Source: Paenibacillus sp. PastM-3 (lineage in GTDB: Bacteria > Bacillota > Bacilli > Paenibacillales > Paenibacillaceae). From it: a DNA stretch of 48,959 nt. This document shows, in pieces, positions 35,290 through 44,031 of the stretch. Under the pieces are notes generated by a model. The model made no database searches, had not been told where the DNA came from, and saw nothing but the letters and a program-made list of their open reading frames with translations. Each line of letters begins with the position of its first letter. The first letter of the stretch is position 1. The translations under genes were made by a program, and so were the position numbers. The stretch spans positions 1-48,959 of the forward strand of contig NZ_JARXXP010000033.1 in NCBI RefSeq assembly GCF_029893965.1. Reading direction: 5' to 3'.

Positions 35290-35315
35290 TTTTGTCCTCC
35301 TTAAAAAAGATATTT

Positions 35316-37169
35316 TTAGATGCTGACTAACAGCAAATTCTCATTGGAGCTAATGCGTTCTTTCTCAGAATGGGTAATTTGTTGATAATTAAATGTATTT
35401 GTGACGATGATTGGTGTGGTGACACTGAATCCTGCTTCTCTGATTTTCTCAATATCGAACTCGAGTAATTTATCACCCTTTCGAATCCGATCGCCTTCGT
35501 TAACGAACGAGGTAAAATATTTCCCTTTTAGTTTAACGGTATTCAAACCGACGTGAACCAAGATTTCAACTCCGCTATCCGATGTCATTCCAACGGCATG
35601 TTTGCTTGAAACAAGCGATGTAACTACGCCGTCAAATGGAGCATAGACCAAACCTTCTGTAGGTTCGATAGCGACTCCTTTTCCCATAGCTTCGGTGGAA
35701 AAGACAGGATCATCCACGTGGCTGAGCGGTTTTATAGAACCGATAAGCGGGCTGACGATCGATTCGGATTGTAGTGTTTCTCCAGAAGGCACCACCAGTG
35801 AACTTACAGGCGTTGACTGAGTAGTTTCCTCCTGTTTCCCCTTGTTCTCGAAACCAAACAGCAGCGGTAGTAGTAAGCCGACCACTAAAGCGGCAACGAT
35901 GCAGATGAGTACTTTTCCAAGCGGGTGATAGGCACCGAATGAAAAGATACTAGCGAATACAAATGAGGAAAGGGAACCATGAACCGCTCCCAGAATACCG
36001 CCCCCGATGGCTCCAGCAATGACAATATAAGGAATGGTTCTCTTATAGCGGAGCATGAGCCCATACATAATCGGTTCGGTAACACCCGATAGCAGACCTG
36101 TAAGGGCGGCAGGGCCTGCAATAGCCTTTATGCGCTTATCTCTGGCTCTGAAGAAAATTCCGATTGCCAAACCGATTTGTGCATAGGTTCCCATATGAGA
36201 CATTGCAAGAATTGGGGAAGAACCATCACTTAAATCTTGCAGAATGATGGGTATAAGTCCCCAATGAAGTCCAAGAATTGTTAAGAACGTAAAGGAGCCA
36301 CCAACGACCACGCCTGTAAGAATACTGCTCGATTGGCTGAGGAAATCAATTCCAGAGGCGATAGCTTCCCCAACGTATACGCCAAAGGGACCGAATACTA
36401 GGGCAGTGAAAGGAACCATGACCAGCAAAGATAGTGTAGGCACCACGAACATTTGAATATCTTTATATACAACTTTTTTCAAAAGCTTATCCAGCATGGC
36501 ATAAATTATGGAAGCAATAAATATAGGGAATACGGAGGAGGAATAGTCAAACAAAACTACAGGAATCCCCAAAAAGCTCGAATGTGTTCCATTGGCAAGT
36601 AATCCAGTAAAATTAGGTTCCAACAACGAAGCTCCGATCATACCACCGATATATGGGTTGGCACCCATTTTTTTAGATGCGGTAACGCCAAGAAAAATCG
36701 GGAGAAAGTAAAAGATCGCATTGGCTGCAGCCGACAAAATTAAATACGTACCTGAGTCTGCCGGCAGCCAGCCGAAAAACAAGGATAAGGATAGCAGTGC
36801 TTTTATCATACCTGCGCCTACAAGTGCTGGAATCAAAGGAGAAAAGCTGGCCGAAATAACTTCGAACACTTTGGCAACCCAGGTTTGATCTGATTTTACC
36901 TCTTTCTTATCCGTCGATGTTCCCAAATGCACTAGTTTCTCCAGTTCCTTATAAACATGAGCAACTTCATTACCGATGACGACCTGATATTGACCGCCGC
37001 TCTCAACCACCGTAATAACCTCCGGCATTTCCTCTAACTTGCTTTTATTAGCTTGACTCGAATCAGCCAATTTAAAGCGCAGTCTTGTCGCGCAATGCAC
37101 AACGTCCACAACATTTTGTTCCCCGCCTACAAGATTCAGAACTTCTGACGCAACATGTTTATGATTCAT
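35316..37169 (-). CDS. PTS beta-glucoside transporter EIIBCA (first copy)
   Basis: About 617 residues in the order IIB-IIC-IIA. The phospho-cysteine of IIB is in VVHCATRLRFKL near residue 26. IIC spans roughly 105-430 with many membrane segments. IIA at the C-terminus has the phospho-histidine in EILVHVGLNTVKL. AAAGGGG lies eight bases before ATG 37169, so the in-frame ATG at 37187 is rejected. It imports and phosphorylates a beta-glucoside, using PEP through HPr. No BglG-type antiterminator gene is present nearby, so control is probably by LysR or unlinked factors. Confidence 0.9.
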   Translation of the reverse strand: MNHKHVASEVLNLVGGEQNVVDVVHCATRLRFKLADSSQANKSKLEEMPEVITVVESGGQYQVVIGNEVAHVYKELEKLVHLGTSTDKKEVKSDQTWVAKVFEVISASFSPLIPALVGAGMIKALLSLSLFFGWLPADSGTYLILSAAANAIFYFLPIFLGVTASKKMGANPYIGGMIGASLLEPNFTGLLANGTHSSFLGIPVVLFDYSSSVFPIFIASIIYAMLDKLLKKVVYKDIQMFVVPTLSLLVMVPFTALVFGPFGVYVGEAIASGIDFLSQSSSILTGVVVGGSFTFLTILGLHWGLIPIILQDLSDGSSPILAMSHMGTYAQIGLAIGIFFRARDKRIKAIAGPAALTGLLSGVTEPIMYGLMLRYKRTIPYIVIAGAIGGGILGAVHGSLSSFVFASIFSFGAYHPLGKVLICIVAALVVGLLLPLLFGFENKGKQEETTQSTPVSSLVVPSGETLQSESIVSPLIGSIKPLSHVDDPVFSTEAMGKGVAIEPTEGLVYAPFDGVVTSLVSSKHAVGMTSDSGVEILVHVGLNTVKLKGKYFTSFVNEGDRIRKGDKLLEFDIEKIREAGFSVTTPIIVTNTFNYQQITHSEKERISSNENLLLVSI

Positions 37170-37311
37170 CGACTTACCCCTTTGCATCTTGAAATTTTAC
37201 AATCCAGGCATATGTGCGGACTCAGTTAAGAGTCGTGTTATAATTTCTCACATACACAAGATTAGTAATGATAGTATCATAAAAAGGTTGTATAAAATAA
37301 ATACATAAAAA

Positions 37312-37341
37312 ATATGTAAGTAATATATAAATCATATATAG
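37312..37341. promoter_or_regulatory. AT-rich dyad upstream of the first PTS gene
   Basis: Begins ATATGTAAGTAATATATAAA and ends CATATATAG, 143 to 172 bases before the PTS start. It resembles the TATAT-type dyads before the second PTS, AEC and glucosidase genes. The rest of 37170-37522 shows nothing else recognisable. Confidence 0.3.
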
Positions 37342-37522
37342 TGTAGGCACAATGTTTGAATCTCTATAATGCTTGTTAAGGTAGAATTAGAAGCTGACCT
37401 AAAGGGGTAATGCCATTAAGATAAGCTCAAAGATAAGACAGAGAATAAGAATGAATTCAAAACGGCATGGGGAAAATTCCAACATTTCTAACAGAATATC
37501 AAGTACTATTGATATTTCGCAC

Positions 37523-37562
37523 AAAAAAAGCGGACATCTTTGCGATAACCCGCTCTTTTTTG
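37523..37562. terminator. Terminator of the amidase gene
   Basis: AAAAAAAGCGG...CCGCTCTTTTTT, T-rich on both strands, 21 bases past the amidase stop. Confidence 0.7.
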
Positions 37563-37582
37563 ATTATTTCGGTATTCATTTA

Positions 37583-39091
37583 CTAAGGTGTACAATAGGG
37601 AAAATGATCCTGAGCACTCATAAAGAGTGAAGGATTGGTCTCCTCGGGCGGTTTACGATGCAGAGTTGCTTGTTCGTAAGCGAAGGCATAACTAAGCAGC
37701 TTATCCTCTGTGTAAGCCGCGCTGCCCAGAAAAGATATGCCAAACGGATTACGGTTGGCGGCTTGGAATCCGGCGGGCACTCCGATAGCAGGATATCCCG
37801 CTTTCTGGGCCATAACGACTGATTTCCCATCCGGAAAAACAAAGGCACCAACTTCATAGATCTGCACCAAGCGGTCGATGACATCTTTAGAGTGCATCAG
37901 CTCTTTTTGACGGGCCTCTATGGCTCGCTTATGCTCTTTGATCAGGTCAACCTTTTCGGAGTTGAATAAATGATCGGCTCCGTATTTGAGCATGGTATCG
38001 GGATGGTCCCGGTAATATTGAAACAATTGAGCAACGGTCTTGATGGGGGCGTTGGTGGGCAGACGATCCAAATATTTCTGCATGGTTATTTTAAATTCAT
38101 AGCTGCAGACAAAATGATCACCGATTTTGGTACCGCTCATGTCGAGTGGAATATTGATTAGGACTGCGCCCAGCTCCTCCAGTTTAGCCAAGGCATCCGT
38201 CCATAATGATTTCTTGTCCTGAGAGACTTGAACGATGGGAACGCCTATACGAACGCCCTGGAGCGCGTCTTTGGTTAAGCATTTCACATAATCAAATTCT
38301 TGATAAGGTTCACTTTCCAGTGTTGCATTGTCCAGAGGATCAGATCCTGTTGTCATAGCTGTCAGAGCAATCGCAATATCAGTCACGCTTCTTCCCATAG
38401 GTCCAGCAGTGTCTTGACTGCTACTGATGGGAAGAATGCCTGTTCGGCTAATTAGCCCCACGGTTGGGCGCATTCCAGCCAATGATTCAATCGCGGTAGG
38501 GTTTATGATGGACCCGCCAGTATCCGTACCTACGGCGATGCCACACATGGCTGCAGCCGCCGCCACAGCAGAGCCGGAGCTGGACGAGCCAGGTGGTAAA
38601 CTGGCATCATACGGATTTCTTACCATACCCCCAAGTGAGCTATATGATTGCGGAGAATTAAAGGTTACCCATCCAGAAAGCTCATGTAAATTGGTTTTAC
38701 CCAAAATAACGGCACCGGCCTTTTTTAGTGATTGAACCAGCGGAGCATCAATTTCCGGATAAGAATTCACAAGCCCCAGAGACCCTCCGGTCGTTGGCAT
38801 ACCTTTGACATCAATATTGTCTTTCAATAAAACCGGGATACCTTGCATAAGTCCGAGATGTTTTCCATCTTGACGAGCCTTGTCGGCTGCTTCGGCTTCT
38901 TCCAGCCAGTTGGGGTTTAGGGAACGAACAGCATTCAAACTTGGACCTTTTGAGTTCATTGATTTGATGCGATCCACATACAATTGAGCAAGTTCAACCG
39001 AGGTAAATTTTCCACTTTCAAATAGATCCTGGATTTCCATTATGCTAACTTTTTGTAAATCAAACGGATTCCCCCGTTCACTTGTCTCCAT
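37583..39091 (-). CDS. Amidase-signature family hydrolase
   Basis: About 502 residues. The Ser-cisSer-Lys triad is visible: Lys near 90 in PVLLKDNIDVKG, cis-Ser near 170 in PPGSSSSGSAVA, and the nucleophile near 194 in GTDTGGSI. AAGGGAT lies before ATG 39091; a longer frame to 39157 has no clear ribosome site. It hydrolyses an amide to acid and ammonia and is not part of a gatCAB set, as no partners are present. Beside a nitrilase it could handle an amide by-product, but that is inference. Confidence 0.85.
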   Translation of the reverse strand: METSERGNPFDLQKVSIMEIQDLFESGKFTSVELAQLYVDRIKSMNSKGPSLNAVRSLNPNWLEEAEAADKARQDGKHLGLMQGIPVLLKDNIDVKGMPTTGGSLGLVNSYPEIDAPLVQSLKKAGAVILGKTNLHELSGWVTFNSPQSYSSLGGMVRNPYDASLPPGSSSSGSAVAAAAAMCGIAVGTDTGGSIINPTAIESLAGMRPTVGLISRTGILPISSSQDTAGPMGRSVTDIAIALTAMTTGSDPLDNATLESEPYQEFDYVKCLTKDALQGVRIGVPIVQVSQDKKSLWTDALAKLEELGAVLINIPLDMSGTKIGDHFVCSYEFKITMQKYLDRLPTNAPIKTVAQLFQYYRDHPDTMLKYGADHLFNSEKVDLIKEHKRAIEARQKELMHSKDVIDRLVQIYEVGAFVFPDGKSVVMAQKAGYPAIGVPAGFQAANRNPFGISFLGSAAYTEDKLLSYAFAYEQATLHRKPPEETNPSLFMSAQDHFPYCTP

Positions 39092-39206
39092 CCTCACACA
39101 TCCCTTACGTAATACAATTTGACACAATTGTAGCACGTAGTAGAAAGATCCATCCAATATTGAATATCTATTTTCTTAATACTATTTCCGTATAATGCAG
39201 GGATAC

Positions 39207-39302
39207 GTCCTTGTTCGGGCGGTAGCTCCCAATAACCTTGATCAGGCCGATGGTGCCGATAGAAATCAGGTCCTCCATGTCTTCGCCGGTGTTGTCGAAT
39301 TT
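39207..39302 (-). pseudogene. Fragment of a SigE/SigK-type sporulation sigma factor
   Basis: Reads KFDNTGEDMEDLISIGTIGL and then IKVIGSYRPNKD, the region-2 core recognition segment of sporulation sigma factors. Nothing of regions 3 and 4 follows, and the flanks lose similarity on both sides. It shares the LIK..S.RPNK segment with the shorter fragment at 34092-34145. Confidence 0.72.
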
Positions 39303-39436
39303 TTGAGGTTGTGGACACGATATGATGTCAATCCACGTTAAATGTGTTATATCGTTCACTCACTCTCAGTGCGTAGCATTTCCGTATCATGTGAGGATCG
39401 GAATATAATAGTGGTTTGGGGTATGCACCTGTCTAA

Positions 39437-39482
39437 CGGCTAGAGAGATTTGTTAGTTTATTAATTGCGTTCTATATAGAAG
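39437..39482 (-). repeat. Second copy of the IS630-type remnant (46 bp)
   Basis: Same as 33851-33897 apart from one missing T in the run TTAATT(T)GCG. The match starts at CGGCTAGAGAG and ends at ATATAGAAG; sequence outside is unrelated. Confidence 0.85.
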
Positions 39483-39485
39483 AAA

Positions 39486-39703
39486 GAGCCATTCTATTAT
39501 ATCGTTCTAATGCTTTTCCTTTATAGGTATCACTGATTCCCCAAACACCGGACAACTGCTATATCATTCGTGGTAAATTCAACTGTCTTATCAAAGCAGG
39601 TATAAAAACCACTTCGTCCTTTCCCATAAAAACGAGTTGTTGATATGAATATCTAGCAACAGCAGCCGTTTCAAGTTTAAAGAGTTCAGCCTCTTTTCTC
39701 CCC
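39486..39703 (-). pseudogene. Unidentified decayed coding stretch
   Basis: On the minus strand, directly after the LysR stop, a frame reads GRKEAELFKLETAAVARYSY, then QQLVFMGKDEVVFIPALIRQ and LNLPRMI, a TAG stop near 39560, then QLSGVWGISDTYKGKALERY. The composition is protein-like, but there is no start codon and one internal stop. I do not recognise the family. Confidence 0.4.
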
Positions 39704-39704
39704 T

Positions 39705-40613
39705 TTAAAAACTATATTGTGATAGATTATCAAATAAATTCACAAAATGAGTTATAGCCTTTGGAGTATAGTTCTTCTTTCTCCAGATGATTGCTGAATC
39801 ATTATATAGTTCTGAATCCCTTATATGAAATTGACGCAAATTTCGGGAAATTAAGAATTGATTCATATAATTCGGTAGTATGGAAGCGCCAAGCCCCTTA
39901 GATATTAGTGAAATTACAGTTTGAAGATTATTACATTCTGCAAGAATATTCGGTTTAATCCCTGCTATACTACATTCCTTCATAAAAACATCATAAGATC
40001 CACCTTTGCCTTCTTCCCGTTTGGTCAAAACTAGAGGAATATTTTCCATTTCTTGAAATGTAATCTCAGTTTCACTTCCATTCCACTCCCATTCATTAGG
40101 AACAAATAAAGAAAAGCCTATTTGGTTTAATCTGTGGGTATGAAATTCACTGAGTTGCAGATCAATTGGCATATTAACAATAGCAAGATCGATTTCTCCA
40201 GACATCAACAGTGCTCCTAAACGGTTAGCATCTGATTGTATAATCCTATAGGTGATTCCAGGATAGATCGAATTAAATTCACAAATTTTGTCAGTTAGCA
40301 AAGGACCATAGAAATCTGAAGTTCCTAGTGATAGACACCCACTTGACCCGTCCTTGACATCTGCGATTTCGTTTTTTATCTCTTCAATCATTTCGAGTAA
40401 TTTAGTAGCCCGGTTATAAAATACCGCTCCCACATCAGTTAGTTCAAGTCTTTTACCATTCCTGATAAAAAACTCCGCATTCATTTGAGCCTCCATCGCT
40501 TTTAACTGTTGGCTGAGTGGGGGTTGTGATATATTCAGCTTCTTGGCAGCTTGTGTAATATTATTATTCTCCTGAACAATTGTTACGAAGTAACGAAACT
40601 GGCGCAGGTCCAT
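39705..40613 (-). CDS. LysR-family regulator (first of three)
   Basis: A 302-residue LysR protein. The N-terminal winged helix-turn-helix is NITQAAKKLNISQPPLSQQL, followed by the two-lobed effector domain. GAGGTGG precedes ATG 40613; the upstream frame to 40682 overlaps the promoter region and is rejected. It is similar in layout to the LysR protein at 44032-44916 (both begin with a DxRQ(F/L)RYF text). Likely targets are the neighbouring PTS genes; the effector is unknown. Confidence 0.87.
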   Translation of the reverse strand: MDLRQFRYFVTIVQENNNITQAAKKLNISQPPLSQQLKAMEAQMNAEFFIRNGKRLELTDVGAVFYNRATKLLEMIEEIKNEIADVKDGSSGCLSLGTSDFYGPLLTDKICEFNSIYPGITYRIIQSDANRLGALLMSGEIDLAIVNMPIDLQLSEFHTHRLNQIGFSLFVPNEWEWNGSETEITFQEMENIPLVLTKREEGKGGSYDVFMKECSIAGIKPNILAECNNLQTVISLISKGLGASILPNYMNQFLISRNLRQFHIRDSELYNDSAIIWRKKNYTPKAITHFVNLFDNLSQYSF

Positions 40614-40725
40614 TTTACTATCCACCTCTCTGAATAAATCTCCTGTATTTGATCTTTTTAGACTAGCAGACAGTAAGCTCACTGCCTAATATTGATTAAA
40701 TCTTATTCTTATACTTATAAAATAT

Positions 40726-40756
40726 AAAAGGACAACACATACTTCATGTGTTGCCC
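40726..40756 (-). terminator. Terminator of the second PTS gene
   Basis: Minus-strand stem GGGCAACACAT-gaagt-ATGTGTTGTCC followed by TTTTATA. Confidence 0.8.
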
Positions 40757-40776
40757 TTCTAAATACTGCTAGACTA

Positions 40777-42636
40777 CTACTTCATCTCAAGCGTCATCAA
40801 TTGCTCCCCAAAAACGATTGGACCGGGAAGAGCACGCCCAGGCTCTTGATACCTATCAGGGTTTGTTACTAATATTGCAGTTACAGTTTGATAACCAGCA
40901 TCCTTAATTTTAGGAATATCAAATTCTATTAGCAATTGTCCCACAGTAACGTGATCGCCTGCTTTGACATGTGAAATGAAATGTTCTCCTTTAAGCTTTA
41001 CCGTATCAATCCCGATGTGTATCAGTACCTCTGCACCAGCATCAGAAACGATAGCTATCGCATGTTTACTTTTTGTTATATGCATAATTACACCGTCTAC
41101 GGGTGAAACTGCACTTCCGGCACTTGGCTCAATAGCTACCCCTTTACCCATCATCTCTTCAGCAAAAGCAGGATCACTCAAGTTTTGAATTGGTATAACT
41201 TCTCCTTCTAATGGACTTTGAATAACTTCGCCCTTAGCTCCCATCACTGCATCCGTACTCTTCTGAGCTTGTTCTATCTGCTTTTCTTCTTCTATATCTT
41301 TAAAGCCAAGGAGTAATGTAGCCAACATCCCGACACTAAAACTCACTAATACAGCAATAATAAAATAAATAAAGGTATTTCCTAAGAATAGCGGAATAGC
41401 AGGCAAACCAGCTACTGCCCAGCCATAAGCTTTCACTTTGAATACTCCCGCAATTCCTCCGCCAGCCGCTCCTCCGATGAGTGCCCCAATAAATGGCCTT
41501 TTTAATTTCATTGTAACCCCGTAAATGGCCGGCTCTGTAATTCCAAGCAGTGCTGAAAACGTACTGGCTCCGGCCAGAGATTTCATTTTTTTATTTTTAG
41601 TTTTAAGGAATACTGCGAAGGTAGCACCTGCTTGCCCCATATTCGCCATCATCATCATAGGTTTGATTAAATCGAATCCATTCTTAGCGATACCTCCCAA
41701 AATTAATGGAGTGAAACCATAGTGCATTCCAGTAATAACGATCAAGGAGAAAGTCCCTCCAAGTAGTACCCCCGCAAGCAATCCCGAGAAATTAAATATA
41801 ATATTAAATACATCTGATAAACCATCTCCAATAACTGTACCCAGCGGTCCGATAACCGTCATTGTAATGGGAGCAGCAACGAGCAAGATGAGCATTGCTT
41901 CAAGAACAATTCGAAGAGAACCCGGAATGATTTTTCTGGCTATTTTTTCAATATACGACAGCATCCAAACCGCAAGAATGATGGGAAGAACACTTGACGA
42001 ATAATCAATTAGCCGTACCGGAAGATTGAACACATCGAGGCTTGTAATTTCTTGCTGCCTTAAAGCTGTAAAGGCCGGATGTAGCATAAATCCACCCAGC
42101 ACAACAGCCACATAAGGATTAGTCTTAAATTTGGTGGCTGAACTAAAAGCAAGCAGGATCGGCAGGAATATAAAAGCAGCTGACGACAGAGCTTCAATGA
42201 ACTTATAGGCATCACTAGTTGTAGTTATCGCTTCAGTTGTTGTCAAAATGGATAGAAGTCCCTTGAGCATACCTGCTCCAGCAATAACCGGTATGATAGG
42301 AACGAAAATTCCTGAGATAATGTCAAATACTTTACTAATCCAGCTATTCTTCTCCGTTTGTTCGTCCGCGTCCTCACTGTTAGCGCTTTCTAAATGACCA
42401 ACACCAACTAATTCCTTATATACTTTAGTCACATTGTTCCCGATAATAATCTGATGCTGGCCCCCACTCTGGGCAACACCCATCACACCATCCAGAGATT
42501 TTAGCTGTTCGGTTTGTACCTTACTGTCATCCTTTACATTCATCCGGATCCGTGTCATGCAATGTTCTAAATGAACAATATTTTCTTTGCCTCCCGTGAG
42601 TTGCAGGATGTCTTTGGCCAACTTGTTGAAATCCAT
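40777..42636 (-). CDS. PTS beta-glucoside transporter EIIBCA (second copy)
   Basis: A 619-residue BglP-type permease, order IIB-IIC-IIA, similar in design to the copy at 35316-37169 but clearly diverged. The IIB phospho-cysteine is Cys26 in LEHCMTRIRMNV; the IIA phospho-histidine is in EVLIHIGIDTVKL. GGGGG lies before the ATG. It stands alone between LysR and AEC genes and is followed by its own terminator. The imported sugar phosphate would be cleaved by the GH1 enzyme at 45097-46503. Confidence 0.9.
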   Translation of the reverse strand: MDFNKLAKDILQLTGGKENIVHLEHCMTRIRMNVKDDSKVQTEQLKSLDGVMGVAQSGGQHQIIIGNNVTKVYKELVGVGHLESANSEDADEQTEKNSWISKVFDIISGIFVPIIPVIAGAGMLKGLLSILTTTEAITTTSDAYKFIEALSSAAFIFLPILLAFSSATKFKTNPYVAVVLGGFMLHPAFTALRQQEITSLDVFNLPVRLIDYSSSVLPIILAVWMLSYIEKIARKIIPGSLRIVLEAMLILLVAAPITMTVIGPLGTVIGDGLSDVFNIIFNFSGLLAGVLLGGTFSLIVITGMHYGFTPLILGGIAKNGFDLIKPMMMMANMGQAGATFAVFLKTKNKKMKSLAGASTFSALLGITEPAIYGVTMKLKRPFIGALIGGAAGGGIAGVFKVKAYGWAVAGLPAIPLFLGNTFIYFIIAVLVSFSVGMLATLLLGFKDIEEEKQIEQAQKSTDAVMGAKGEVIQSPLEGEVIPIQNLSDPAFAEEMMGKGVAIEPSAGSAVSPVDGVIMHITKSKHAIAIVSDAGAEVLIHIGIDTVKLKGEHFISHVKAGDHVTVGQLLIEFDIPKIKDAGYQTVTAILVTNPDRYQEPGRALPGPIVFGEQLMTLEMK

Positions 42637-42754
42637 ATTGATACCCCCTGTAGTAAGACTGTTTCATCATGTACTTTATAAGCAATACCTGCTTTGAAAC
42701 TACATGATTATCATACTTAGGTTTTTCATAATCGGCCAATATTTAAATCGTCTC

Positions 42755-42782
42755 TTCTATATATGTCTAGAGATATATAGAA
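42755..42782. promoter_or_regulatory. 28-bp near-perfect palindrome upstream of the second PTS gene
   Basis: Arms TTCTATATAT and ATATATAGAA with a palindromic centre TCTAGA. It lies 119-146 bases before the PTS start and after the AEC terminator. It is a good candidate operator for one of the LysR proteins or an antiterminator-independent repressor. Confidence 0.5.
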
Positions 42783-42802
42783 ACAGCAATTATAAAACAT
42801 AC

Positions 42803-42827
42803 AAAAAAGACCCTCGTAAAAGGGTCT
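42803..42827 (-). terminator. Terminator of the AEC transporter gene
   Basis: Minus-strand stem AGACCC...GGGTCT followed by six T, directly after the stop codon. Confidence 0.75.
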
Positions 42828-42831
42828 AAAT

Positions 42832-43728
42832 CTAAAAGATGATTAACAGAATAGGAATTGTAACGATGGAACATAAAGTAGACATGAATATTCCTTTTGT
42901 AACTAGTCCAATATTTCCATTATACTCTGAACATAACATCGATACATTACCTGCTGTCGGCAGACTCGATAATATTACTGCTATTCCCAGTATCATCGGA
43001 TCTTGCACAAAGAACTGAAGAATAAACCAAATTACTGCAGGAATTAAAATAATTTTCATTATGGTGTACAGATATATCTCTTTATCTTGTATTACCTCTT
43101 TAATACTTATGGATGCCATAGTCGAACCGATGACAATCATAGCTAAAGGTGTAGTAATACTGCCCACGGATGAGCATAGACTGGCGAGAGGAAGCGGAAC
43201 GGGTATATCTAGCAAAAATATCCCCAAGGCAATTACAGCGGATAATATCCCAGGATTCAGCATGTTTTTTAATGCCTCTGTTTTAGTTCCATGACCCTCC
43301 TGGAGAATGGATATTCCGTGGGAAAACAAACTTATATTGAATACCATCATAAAGATAGACACATCAAACACAGCATTTCCACCATAGATGCTTGATACAA
43401 TAGGAATTCCCATAAAACCCAAGTTACTGTAGTTTAACATCAGTTTGAAGGTTTTATCCATCTTAAATGTTCTTACTGCCATAGAACTTAACATCGGTGT
43501 AATTAGGAATACAGCTACCGCTACAACAATCACCCATAGGATTCTTGTTTTATCCTCCACCCCTTGGGACATCGAAGAATAGAGAATAGTTGCAGGAATC
43601 GTGACATTAACAATTAATTTTGAGATTTTCTTTTCTGCAACTTCATCCATCACCTTCACTTTATTCACTATATATCCAATCATCATTAAACCAAACAATA
43701 AAAAGATTTGCGAAAATATAGCACTCAT
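42832..43728 (-). CDS. AEC (auxin efflux carrier) family transporter
   Basis: About 298 residues with eight to ten membrane segments, as in AEC/MleP/YfdV-type carriers. Characteristic texts are LFGLMMIGYIVNKVKVMDEV, FMGIPIVSSIYGG and SSLPTAGNVSMLCSEY. AGAGGTGAGG lies nine bases before ATG 43728, ruling out the GTG at 43743. Such carriers move organic acids, so it could export or exchange an acid formed by the nitrilase or amidase; that is inference. It lies downstream of a LysR gene. Confidence 0.85.
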   Translation of the reverse strand: MSAIFSQIFLLFGLMMIGYIVNKVKVMDEVAEKKISKLIVNVTIPATILYSSMSQGVEDKTRILWVIVVAVAVFLITPMLSSMAVRTFKMDKTFKLMLNYSNLGFMGIPIVSSIYGGNAVFDVSIFMMVFNISLFSHGISILQEGHGTKTEALKNMLNPGILSAVIALGIFLLDIPVPLPLASLCSSVGSITTPLAMIVIGSTMASISIKEVIQDKEIYLYTIMKIILIPAVIWFILQFFVQDPMILGIAVILSSLPTAGNVSMLCSEYNGNIGLVTKGIFMSTLCSIVTIPILLIIF

Positions 43729-44031
43729 AAATTCTATCCTCACCTCTTGAACATCATACCTGACAACATAAAAGGTGAGCCAATACTTAAAATGTATCTA
43801 GTATATACTCTGGAACATATAAATCAATTTAGAGTAAGCGGATATAGAGCTATATGTTAATAGTATTACATATATATATTTTACATATTTTCTATATGTA
43901 TAAAATCCATGTTAATATAATCCCAACAATGATGTTTATTTCTTAATACCAGATGCTACAAGGCTAGGTAACTCAAGTTCTTTTAATGAGCAAAATTTAC
44001 CGGACAGCCTTTAAGACTAGCCCGTTTTAAA
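43729..44031. other. AT-rich regulatory spacer
   Basis: No gene. Contains CTATATGTTAATAG followed by ACATATATATAT (43850-43879) and an imperfect dyad at 43878-43906 with arms ATTTTACATAT and ATATGTATAAAAT. It is about 150 bases before the AEC start. The sites resemble those before the PTS and GH1 genes. Confidence 0.35.

Noticed and set aside
37583..39091. GatA subunit of the tRNA amidotransferase
   Set aside because: No gatC or gatB partner, and the setting is catabolic; a free-standing amidase is more likely.
35316..42636. LicT/BglG antitermination sites before the PTS genes
   Set aside because: No BglG-type protein is encoded here and no overlapping RAT-terminator structure was found upstream of either PTS start.
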